This document shows positions 8,681 through 15,749 of a DNA stretch of 64,000 nt, piece by piece (the stretch's first letter is position 1; every line of letters begins with the position of its first letter). The translations under genes and the position numbers were made by a program. Source of the stretch: Natroniella sulfidigena (GTDB lineage Bacteria > Bacillota > Halanaerobiia > Halobacteroidales > Halobacteroidaceae); assembly GCF_023223645.1 (NCBI RefSeq), contig NZ_JALKBY010000013.1, forward strand, positions 27,349 through 91,348, in the 5' to 3' direction. Below the pieces are notes generated by a model that worked only from the letters and a program-made list of their open reading frames with translations, was not told where the DNA came from and did no database searches.

Positions 8681-9688
8681 TTAATTATAATCAGTTGTAA
8701 CCCATCTTGTTTTACTATCTTCATCCAAAGGAATTATAATAGTAGTTCCCTCAGCTAATTTTTCATTAGCATCTTCTAAATAATTCGCTTCAAGAATAGA
8801 GCGATTTGTTATACTATTTTCATAAGAAAGATCAAAGATATACTCTCCACCCTCTGCAACTTCATAGATCTTATGCTCAGCAAAGAAGGCTGGATTAACA
8901 GGCATCAATATCTTTTGACCTGCAATTACATCTTCATCTTCCTCTAGTTGATTAATTCTTCTTAATATATCTTCTGTAATCTCAAATTTTTCTGCAATCT
9001 CTGTTAAAGTTTCATTTTGAGTAGCTTGATAATAATTATCAAGTTTTTGATTCATTCTTCTTAAATAAGCAAGCTTATTTGAATTATCCAAAGGAATAAC
9101 TAATTCAATTCCTTCTTCAATTCCTTCAGAATCAGAAATATCATTTGTATCTAAAATCTCAGAAACACTTACCCCAAATGTATTTGCAATATCATTGATC
9201 TCTTCATCTTCTTGAACTGTATGAACAAAATATTGGGGAACAACCTCTGTTGATTCATCTTCTTGCTCTACTTCTTCCTCTTCATTTTCTGTATTATCAT
9301 TTACAGGAATTAGGATTTCTTCTCCTACATATAACTCAGAAGAATTTTCAATCTCATTTAGCTCAATTAATTCTTCTACAGTTACATCATATTCTTGAGC
9401 AATACTCCATAAACCTTCCCCTGTTTTGATAGTATGATAAGTATAACTATCACTACTATCCTCATAATTGAAATTAATAGTAACTACTAATCTTTGTCCT
9501 ATATAGATATTAGTAGGACTAGATATATCATTTTGATCAATTATGATCTCAACAGGTACATCTACCTTTTCAGAAATTTCATATAACGAATCTCCACTTT
9601 GAACAGTATAGACATCTTGAGCTTCTGCTTGTACTACTGGTACAGTAATCATTGCAGCCAATAAAGTAATAAATAGAAATTTCTTCAT
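8681..9688 (-). CDS. Secreted protein with five LysM-type repeats
   Basis: 335 residues with a clear Sec signal peptide (MKKFLFITLLAAMITVPVVQA, cut near residue 22). Repeats lie at about 28-70, 83-129, 154-200, 219-264 and 275-323. The first two are canonical LysM (YTVQSGDSLYEISEK; YHTIKTGEGLWSIAQ), while the later ones are increasingly degenerate. LysM domains bind peptidoglycan or chitin-type glycans, so this is an exported wall-binding protein without a visible catalytic domain. ATG has a GAGAGGAG site. It is divergent from a deleted deacetylase copy at 9877. The second copy at 39004-39294 keeps only the 3' end, so this is the only intact version here. Confidence 0.88.
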   Translation of the reverse strand: MKKFLFITLLAAMITVPVVQAEAQDVYTVQSGDSLYEISEKVDVPVEIIIDQNDISSPTNIYIGQRLVVTINFNYEDSSDSYTYHTIKTGEGLWSIAQEYDVTVEELIELNEIENSSELYVGEEILIPVNDNTENEEEEVEQEDESTEVVPQYFVHTVQEDEEINDIANTFGVSVSEILDTNDISDSEGIEEGIELVIPLDNSNKLAYLRRMNQKLDNYYQATQNETLTEIAEKFEITEDILRRINQLEEDEDVIAGQKILMPVNPAFFAEHKIYEVAEGGEYIFDLSYENSITNRSILEANYLEDANEKLAEGTTIIIPLDEDSKTRWVTTDYN

Positions 9689-9876
9689 TATAATTTCTCC
9701 TCTCTTTTTTTCACTGATTATTATGCTAACATAAGTTATAATTTAGAGCAATGGTAAAGTTAGTATCTAGTATTTAAAAGATTCATAAAATCAATGATAA
9801 TGGTAAATCAATTAAATTTTATTGCCCATAAATATCACTTACTTCTGATAAAACAGACAAATTGAAAGGAGAAAAC

Positions 9877-9998
9877 ATGAAATCAAATTACTTTATCGGA
9901 ATAACTTTATTATTAGTAGTTCTTCTTTTTGGCTTTACCTTAAGAGGATTAGGAGTTATAACAATTCCCTGAAATTGCTCAACGCATGGTAGAAGACT
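9877..9998 (+). pseudogene. Internally deleted copy of polysaccharide deacetylase gene
   Basis: The leader, ribosome site and first ~28 codons match the deacetylase gene at 39452 nearly base for base. The sequence then jumps from the equivalent of about 39540 to about 39820, continues for ~30 bases and stops matching. The join lies at the short repeat AACAATTCC, which occurs at both positions in the intact copy, so recombination or slippage between these short direct repeats is the likely cause. The frame ends at TGA (9970-9972) after 31 codons. Confidence 0.9.
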
Positions 9999-10011
9999 GA
10001 TTTATCTTTTA

Positions 10012-10299
10012 TTGGCATTCTTCACTTTATATCAAGCCAAAGGTTTGCTTTCTATACCAGATTCTCAAATTGACTTTTTAGATAGAATAGGTTACTTATT
10101 TTTTATTTCATCTTTAGCTAATTTAACTACATTACTGGTTGATCTCAACCTTTATGATATAATCATTCCAGCAGCCCTTTGGACTATTGGAATGATTGCC
10201 ATTGCAGTTATAGAAAGAGAAGAAGTTGAAGTAAATATATTCACTTCAACTTCTTTTGAGTATCAAAAGAGGTCTGCTGATAATTATGTATTGTGTTAA
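10012..10299 (+). pseudogene. Fragment of an unrecognised membrane protein
   Basis: An open frame of 95 codons beginning at TTG with no ribosome site. It encodes two to three hydrophobic helices (LFFISSLANLTTLLVDL; IIIPAALWTIGMIAIAVIE) and then reads straight through the 36-bp palindrome at 10220-10255, so its last 25 residues are not natural coding sequence. It starts exactly where homology to the deleted deacetylase ends. It is best read as the 3' part of an unrelated gene joined at a deletion point. Family not recognised. Confidence 0.5.
10220..10255. terminator. 36-bp near-perfect palindrome, repeat copy 2
   Basis: Same hairpin as at 5040 and 40985, with one substitution on the right arm (TCAC for TTAC). 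The following bases TTTTGAGTATCAAAAG also resemble those after the 40985 copy. It lies inside a pseudo-ORF and just beyond the end of the minus-strand LiaF-like gene. Confidence 0.75.
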
Positions 10300-10832
10300 T
10301 ATTCAGCAACCTCTAAAGAACCGAATACAACATTAGCCTCTATCTCTATATACTTATCATCTTCTGTAAAATCTTCAGACTGATAAATGGATTCACCAAA
10401 GACAATATTATTTCCATCTGGCATTCTAACACTAGAAAAAGCTGAGCTAGCTACTATCTTTAGTGGAATACTAGGATCTACCTTAATTCTACTTGAACTA
10501 AAGATATTATTTATCTCTAATTCCATATTGTTATCCAGTTCAAGATTAGAAAGATCAATCTCTCCGCTACTAAAGATAATATTGTACTCTTTATCAGCTT
10601 CATTAGTTACTGCTATTCTTCTTTCACCAAATAATACTGTATTCTTATCAGTTCTAAATACTGGTCCTCCTAATAATATAGTTATTCCTAAATAAATAAA
10701 AAACAAAGAAACTATAACCCTAAAAAAAGGCAAGTGAATATTAAAACTTTTTAAAATTGAAGAAATACCAAATAAGATCAATAAAACTCCCCAAAATAGA
10801 CTACTACTAAAGATAAATCCAGCTTTCATCAT
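10296..10832 (-). CDS. LiaF-like membrane protein (cell-wall stress response family)
   Basis: 178 residues from the ATG at 10832, which lies 6 bases after AAAGGAGG; a TTG six bases further up would abut the ribosome site. Two hydrophobic segments (about 6-25 and 34-55) form the LiaF N-terminal membrane region. The C-terminal ~110 residues form the beta-strand repeat with recurring FSS/FGS turns (NIIFSSGEIDLS, NNIFSSSRIKV, SAFSSVRMP, VVFGSLEV) typical of LiaF_C/DUF2154. In Bacilli LiaF restrains the LiaRS two-component system, but no LiaRS genes are adjacent, so the role is unclear. Confidence 0.82.
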   Translation of the reverse strand: MMKAGFIFSSSLFWGVLLILFGISSILKSFNIHLPFFRVIVSLFFIYLGITILLGGPVFRTDKNTVLFGERRIAVTNEADKEYNIIFSSGEIDLSNLELDNNMELEINNIFSSSRIKVDPSIPLKIVASSAFSSVRMPDGNNIVFGESIYQSEDFTEDDKYIEIEANVVFGSLEVAEY

Positions 10833-10872
10833 TAACAACCTCCTTTAAAATTTTCCTATCTTCTTTTCAGAC

Positions 10873-11946
10873 TCAATCATTACATTTAAACAACTTTTTA
10901 ATTACTTTCAGCATAAACCTAAGGCTTTTTCTCTGATAAGAAAGATCATTAAAATTCCCAATCAAATAAGTATCCAACTCTGGGTGATAAAACATAAAGA
11001 CACCTGTCACACCGACACAGCCCCAAGAATTATATTTTTTAGGCATCAATAATGGAATAGTTTTAAACTGCCAAATACCATACCCATATCCTATTCCAAA
11101 GTGAAGTTTAGCCGGATCTTTCATCATTTTCTTTAAAGTAGCTTCGGACACAATTTGATATGTTGCTAAAGCTTTCATGAATTTTAGCAAATCTTGATTA
11201 GTAGCCACAACTCCCCCACCAGCATAATCAATCCCAGCATAACCTTGTAGGTCATTTATTCTTTTTCCCTGAATATAAAGATCTGCCATTGGATACGAAG
11301 ATTCCTTCTTAGGTGTAGAATAATGGAGCATAAATGAATGATCCATCCCCAAAGGATTAAAGATATACTCTTTTAATACCTCGTGAAATTGCATTTCTGT
11401 AATATTTTCAATAATTAATCCTAACAGATGATAATTGGTATCTGTATAATTTAACTTTTCCCCTGGCGGAGACTTAGTTTCTAAATTATCCTTGGCCCAG
11501 ATAATGGCTTCACGCGGACTCATCTTAAAATCAAAATTCTCAAAAAGATCATCCAACAATGGCCAAAAATTATCAGGCAAGCCTGATGTCTGTTTCAACA
11601 GATGCTTGATTTTAATATCAGCTGTATAGTCTTGGCCCTTATAAATATGTAAACCATTCAATAACTCCTGATCTAAGTACTGTGTAATACTATCATCAAA
11701 AGATAACTCCCCCTTCTCGAACAAAATACTAATTATAGTCGATGTAAACAGCTTACCAACACTAGCAATATAATGAGGTTGCTCAGGGTCAGCTGAAATA
11801 CTGCCTGTTGAACCTGCTGCGATATTCATATCAAAATCTAATTTTTCCGAATGAACTAATAAATAACCATTATTTACTTTAGAATCTTTTTCTACCTTTT
11901 TTCTGAACAACTCCTCAATTGAGACTTTCACTTCTTCTTTTTTCAT
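10873..11946 (-). CDS. Beta-lactamase-like serine hydrolase (class C/esterase family)
   Basis: 357 residues from the ATG at 11946, 6 bases after GAGGTG; the longer frame starts inside tetR. The catalytic tetrad region has SVGK (Ser62, Lys65) and the second motif Tyr167 in NYTDTNY. The third motif position near WGCVGVTGVF lacks the usual KTG/HxG, as in many esterase-type members. There is no signal peptide, so it is cytoplasmic. Substrate is unknown. The preceding TetR gene overlaps its leader and probably controls it. Confidence 0.85.
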   Translation of the reverse strand: MKKEEVKVSIEELFRKKVEKDSKVNNGYLLVHSEKLDFDMNIAAGSTGSISADPEQPHYIASVGKLFTSTIISILFEKGELSFDDSITQYLDQELLNGLHIYKGQDYTADIKIKHLLKQTSGLPDNFWPLLDDLFENFDFKMSPREAIIWAKDNLETKSPPGEKLNYTDTNYHLLGLIIENITEMQFHEVLKEYIFNPLGMDHSFMLHYSTPKKESSYPMADLYIQGKRINDLQGYAGIDYAGGGVVATNQDLLKFMKALATYQIVSEATLKKMMKDPAKLHFGIGYGYGIWQFKTIPLLMPKKYNSWGCVGVTGVFMFYHPELDTYLIGNFNDLSYQRKSLRFMLKVIKKLFKCND

Positions 11947-11962
11947 TTTCAACACCTCTTTT

Positions 11963-12544
11963 TTAATCAATTTCTTGCTTCTGAAGGCGAGTTGCTGTAA
12001 TCACATCCGTTCCCATACTTGCTAAAAGCTCTACGTGTTTTTCTTCTCCAAAATCTTCGGGAAGCAAATCATTAGCAATCATAACTGAAAGGCCCAACTG
12101 AAAAACCCTCATCTTTAACAAAATCATCTCTAGTTCTTCTTCATTAAACTTTTCCAATTCGGGAGCACTGGACATTTCTCGTATGATATCATTGCCCAAC
12201 TTTTCTTCATAATCTTCCATATAATTATTTTTCTTCAATACTAAGTCTCGAAATAATAGACTATACTCTTTAGCAAAACGCAAACTGGCTATACCCATAT
12301 CTAGAAACCTATCACCTGTACCTTCTTCCATTGACATCTGGTGGTTAAGTTCAAGAATCTTATGAACTACTGTCCTCTTTAACTCTTCAATATCTTCAAA
12401 ATTGACATAGATAGGTGCTACTGAGCTTCCTAGTTCATTAGCTACTTTCCTTGCTGTAAGACCTTCAATCCCTTCTATTTTTACTACTTCAATTGCTGAA
12501 TCAATAATTTGCTGTTTAGAAAATTTCCTTTTAGGTGACACCAT
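11963..12544 (-). CDS. TetR family transcriptional regulator
   Basis: 193 residues. The N-terminal helix-turn-helix (about residues 8-50) is clear: QQIIDSAIEVVKIEGIEGL, then ARKVANELGSSVAPIYVNF. The C-terminal ligand domain is divergent, so the inducer is unknown. ATG at 12544 has a GGAG site. It is operonic with the serine hydrolase, whose ribosome site starts at the tetR stop. A perfect 14-bp palindrome 62 bases upstream is a candidate operator. Confidence 0.9.
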   Translation of the reverse strand: MVSPKRKFSKQQIIDSAIEVVKIEGIEGLTARKVANELGSSVAPIYVNFEDIEELKRTVVHKILELNHQMSMEEGTGDRFLDMGIASLRFAKEYSLLFRDLVLKKNNYMEDYEEKLGNDIIREMSSAPELEKFNEEELEMILLKMRVFQLGLSVMIANDLLPEDFGEEKHVELLASMGTDVITATRLQKQEID

Positions 12545-12605
12545 TTATCTACTCCTTTATATATCCAGTTTCTTTAAATATTAGCAAGTTCTAATTATGT
12601 AACGC

Positions 12606-12619
12606 TTGTTATATAACAA
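12606..12619. promoter_or_regulatory. Candidate TetR operator
   Basis: TTGTTATATAACAA is a perfect 14-bp palindrome upstream of the tetR gene, in a position where autorepression is usual. It could also be a chance AT-rich palindrome. Confidence 0.45.
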
Positions 12620-12677
12620 TAATTATATACCTTTTTTAAAGAAAGTCAAGTATATTTTTTGAAGTTTCAGAAATAAA

Positions 12678-12697
12678 AAACACCCTCCCGGGTGTTT
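12678..12697 (-). terminator. Terminator of ybjQ-like gene
   Basis: AAACACCC pairs with GGGTGTTT around a 4-nt loop. On the minus strand it is followed by a T-rich tract and lies just past the stop of the gene at 12704. Confidence 0.85.
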
Positions 12698-12703
12698 AAA
12701 TAA

Positions 12704-13018
12704 TTAATTTAATTTTACAGCAGTTCCATAAGCTAAAATCTCTGCAGCTCCTTGCATAACCTGAGAAGTAGAAAAACGAACATTGACAACCGCATCCGCT
12801 CCCAACCTTTCAGCTTCTTTAATCATCCTATCAATAGCTTCTTCTCTAGCTTCAGAAATCATTTTAGTATATCCCTTGACTTCTCCGCCAATCAAATTCT
12901 TTAGTGAAGCTCCAATATCATTTCCAATATGTTTAGCTTTAATAGTATTTCCTTTTACTAAACCTAAAGTTTGCTTGATCTTTTCATCTGCAATTTCTTC
13001 TGTATTTGTGACTAGCAT
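12704..13018 (-). CDS. YbjQ/UPF0145 family protein
   Basis: 104 residues with the family pattern: N-terminal MLVTNTEEIADEKI, a central GGEVKGYTKMISEAREEA and a C-terminal LGADAVVNVRF followed by YGTAVKL. The fold is a small pentameric alpha/beta domain formerly called heavy-metal-binding (DUF74), whose function is not established. ATG follows AGGAGG by 7 bases. Single gene with its own terminator. Confidence 0.9.
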   Translation of the reverse strand: MLVTNTEEIADEKIKQTLGLVKGNTIKAKHIGNDIGASLKNLIGGEVKGYTKMISEAREEAIDRMIKEAERLGADAVVNVRFSTSQVMQGAAEILAYGTAVKLN

Positions 13019-13242
13019 AATAATCCTCCTAATAATCGTTTGTTTATAGTATATTCTACTTAACTATAAACAAACTAGTTATTTTAACTTTCTTAGAGGT
13101 CTCCTCTTCTATATAAGTTGAATTTAACTTTTTCACCCAAGCCTTTTGAGTTTAAAAGAATTTAAGTGAATTAAATTGAAACAAATCATTAATTCAAATT
13201 ATATACTACTTCAATTCTTAAATAGTACTGAAATTAAAACCT

Positions 13243-13602
13243 TTAATTCTGTTCTACAAACTGAATACTAACCCCATTAGGATCTTTGACAAAGAAGAAC
13301 CTAATATTAGGAACAGGTTGAAATGGGCCAACTACCTCCAACCCTTCCTCCTTAACAAAATCAAGCTGTTCATCAAAAGACTCCACCTCAAAACCCAAAG
13401 AAATTCCCTCTGGATTATCAGCAGCCTCTTTATTAGGATCAAAGATCAATTCAACCTTAGTCTCACCACTACCTAAAAAAGCAATCTCAATTTCCTCTTC
13501 AATTGTAAACTCCTGACTTACTTCAAGTCCTACAATCTTCTGATAAAACTCCAAAGACTCTTCCATATCCCCGACTGTAATAGTACACCAATTAAATTTC
13601 AT
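13243..13602 (-). CDS. VOC/glyoxalase-fold protein, intact copy
   Basis: 119 residues with the paired beta-alpha-beta-beta-beta units of the vicinal oxygen chelate fold: opening FNWCTITVGDMEESLEFYQ and closing FFFVKDPNGVSIQFVEQ. The last block carries the usual metal-ligand Glu region, replaced here by Gln-Phe-Val-Glu. Substrate unknown. ATG follows GGAGGAATAAAGT. A close paralog (41049-41408) has the same ribosome site but ATA in place of this ATG. Confidence 0.85.
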   Translation of the reverse strand: MKFNWCTITVGDMEESLEFYQKIVGLEVSQEFTIEEEIEIAFLGSGETKVELIFDPNKEAADNPEGISLGFEVESFDEQLDFVKEEGLEVVGPFQPVPNIRFFFVKDPNGVSIQFVEQN

Positions 13603-13676
13603 ACTTTATTCCTCCCTCTTAAAATTAATTGTCTGCTTAATTTTAAACCTTTCAACTAAATAATTCTATAATAAAC

Positions 13677-13733
13677 AAATATTTTTAAGAGCTTCTTTTC
13701 TACTCTTTACCTATTTCTAATCTTCATGCTGCT
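13677..13733 (-). repeat. Copy of the MATE gene end and trailer
   Basis: About 57 bases match 5093-5151, which is the last four codons and the trailer of the MATE gene, with about ten C/T or A/G differences. No other part of a MATE gene is present. It marks another breakpoint of the duplicated accessory blocks. Confidence 0.7.
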
Positions 13734-13772
13734 GAAATATCTTCTTTATTTATCAAACAGCTATTAATCGCA

Positions 13773-14795
13773 TCATCTTTTTCCAAAAGGACACACCGGA
13801 TAACGACAGACATCACATTGTAAGCATAATCCCCCATGGGCCAACGCTATAATATCATCCCTTGTTACCTTTTCTTTAGCTAAAATTGATGGGAATACTA
13901 AATCAAAGACAGTTGCCTGATGATACATTCCACAAGCTGGCACCCCTAAAATAGGTACTTGCCCTAAATAAGCTAACATAAACATTGAGCCTGGCAATAC
14001 CGGTGCCCCATAACTTTCAACTTCAGCCCCAGTTGCTCTAATTCCAGTCGGCGTTACATCATCAGGATCAACAGACATTCCTCCTGCCGTAATAATAACT
14101 TCTGCTCCTGCTTCTACCAAATCCAAAATCCCTTTCTTAATCTCTTCTACATCATCGGGAACATACTTAACCTCCAAAATTTCTGATTCAAATTCAGCTA
14201 CCTTTTCTTCAAATACTGCTGCAAATCGATCCTCTATTTCTCCATAATAAACCTCATCGCCGGTAATCAAAACACCTATTTGGAACGAAAAGAATGTAGC
14301 AACCTTAAGAATATCCTCTTCTTTCTGACAGACAATTTCAATCTCTTCAATCTTCTCTTCTTCAATTACTAACGGATTAATTCTGGTTCCAGCTACTACC
14401 TGCCCCTCTTCAACTACTGTATTCGTATGCAAAGTAGCTAAAACAATATCATCTAAACCATTTATCTCCTTTAACAAATCCAAATCTATCTTTAATAACC
14501 CTTTTTGTTCAGCTACCAAATTCATCTTTCCTTCACTTGGCCCACTAATTTTAATATTTTCTCCTTGTACTCCCTTAGCTATTCTTTCTGCTGCTTCATT
14601 TTCATGGCATTGATCAGCTTCCAACTCCAACGAATAAATATGGTTCTTACCCATCTTCTTTAAAACAGGGATATCTTCAGCTTTAATTACATGTCCTTTT
14701 TTAAATTTAGCTCCTTTAAACTCTCCAGGAATTATTTGCGTCAAATCATGTCCTAAGATCATTCCTACTGCTTCTTCAACAGCTACTTTTTTCAT
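13773..14795 (-). CDS. Molybdopterin-binding protein of molybdenum hydroxylase cluster
   Basis: 340 residues. The C-terminal half holds the MPT-binding domain of the MoeA/MogA/CinA type (about 165-310) with ITAGGMSVDPDDVTP and GVPACGMYHQATVFD. The extreme C-terminus has a Cys-rich tail (CLQCDVCRYPVCPFGKR) that could bind metal. It lacks full MoeA domain organisation, so it is more likely a cofactor handling or sensing protein dedicated to the adjacent hydroxylase. ATG follows AAGGAAGG. Last gene of the Mo hydroxylase locus, 41 bases after yqeB. Confidence 0.85.
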   Translation of the reverse strand: MKKVAVEEAVGMILGHDLTQIIPGEFKGAKFKKGHVIKAEDIPVLKKMGKNHIYSLELEADQCHENEAAERIAKGVQGENIKISGPSEGKMNLVAEQKGLLKIDLDLLKEINGLDDIVLATLHTNTVVEEGQVVAGTRINPLVIEEEKIEEIEIVCQKEEDILKVATFFSFQIGVLITGDEVYYGEIEDRFAAVFEEKVAEFESEILEVKYVPDDVEEIKKGILDLVEAGAEVIITAGGMSVDPDDVTPTGIRATGAEVESYGAPVLPGSMFMLAYLGQVPILGVPACGMYHQATVFDLVFPSILAKEKVTRDDIIALAHGGLCLQCDVCRYPVCPFGKR

Positions 14796-14836
14796 CTTAT
14801 TCCTTCCTTTCTGCTTAAAGTATTAATTAAATTATT

Positions 14837-15637
14837 TCAACTATTATCCATTGCCAAAGTTGCTACAACAACTGCTCCCCCAATAGTTCGTGCCTTATCT
14901 GAAATAGTATAACAATTTTTAACTCTTTTTCTAGGATCTATATCACCTAACTTAGTACCTGCCTTAACCTTAACATCTGATTTTAATAACCCTCTAATAA
15001 TTCCACTAATCTCTGCTACTACCTTTTCCTCCTCTACATAACCAATAACCTCTCCAGTTTGAATTGGATCTCCAATCTCACAAGCAGATTCAAATTGACC
15101 ATCAGTCGGACTCTTTAAAACTCTTTCGTTAGTATACCCAGCAACATCACCTGGGACTCCAGTATTAGGTTTAGCTTGCCCTTGGTAAATTACCCTACCT
15201 AAATCATGGCCCCGCTCAGTCTCTATTACTGCATCCACATCTTTACCTGCCTCAAAACCTGGCCCCAATCCAATTACAATTGGAGCATCATCAATCTCAG
15301 TTCCTAAATTCTTCTTAGCCATAATTGCATCTACTACTACCTGAGGCTTAAAAAAATCAATCACATCTCCTAGTGGATCAACAATAATTGGTACTCGATG
15401 ATTACTAATCTCCTCTTCTATTTGCTCAAAATCTTCAACCTTCTTAGCAACTACCCCTTCTACTTCAACCTGCTCTTCATAAACAGCCTGCGCAAAAGAA
15501 ACAGTCCTGCGGACTACTAAAGGCTCTGCAATTTCTGTAGCTACTACTTCAAACCCTGCCTGGTACAAATTATAGATTACACCAGTTGCTAAATCTCCAG
15601 CTCCCCTAACTACAACTCTTTTTTTACTACCAACCAT
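14837..15637 (-). CDS. yqeB: YqeB, selenium-dependent molybdenum hydroxylase accessory protein
   Basis: 266 residues with an N-terminal Rossmann-like GAGDLATGVIYNLYQAG and the family's central VDPLGDVIDFFKPQVVVDA and GLGPGFEAG blocks. This is the EF2563/YqeB family, known by comparative genomics to accompany molybdenum hydroxylases that carry a labile selenium ligand. Biochemical role is not established. It is separated from the large subunit gene by a hairpin at 15671-15707, so some attenuation may occur between them. Confidence 0.88.
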   Translation of the reverse strand: MVGSKKRVVVRGAGDLATGVIYNLYQAGFEVVATEIAEPLVVRRTVSFAQAVYEEQVEVEGVVAKKVEDFEQIEEEISNHRVPIIVDPLGDVIDFFKPQVVVDAIMAKKNLGTEIDDAPIVIGLGPGFEAGKDVDAVIETERGHDLGRVIYQGQAKPNTGVPGDVAGYTNERVLKSPTDGQFESACEIGDPIQTGEVIGYVEEEKVVAEISGIIRGLLKSDVKVKAGTKLGDIDPRKRVKNCYTISDKARTIGGAVVVATLAMDNS

Positions 15638-15670
15638 CCACTTTTCACCCCTCTAAAACAAAGGATAACA

Positions 15671-15707
15671 AAAAAGTCTGACTCCTATTCAAAATAGCAG
15701 CCAGACT
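15671..15707 (-). terminator. Hairpin between hydroxylase large subunit and yqeB
   Basis: AGTCTG pairs with CAGACT with an extended imperfect stem inside, and on the minus strand it is followed by TTTTTT. It can terminate most transcripts after the structural genes and leave yqeB to readthrough or its own promoter. Confidence 0.7.
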
Positions 15708-15749
15708 AACTATACTCTTAAAATATTTATTAAATAAGCAAGTACCTTT

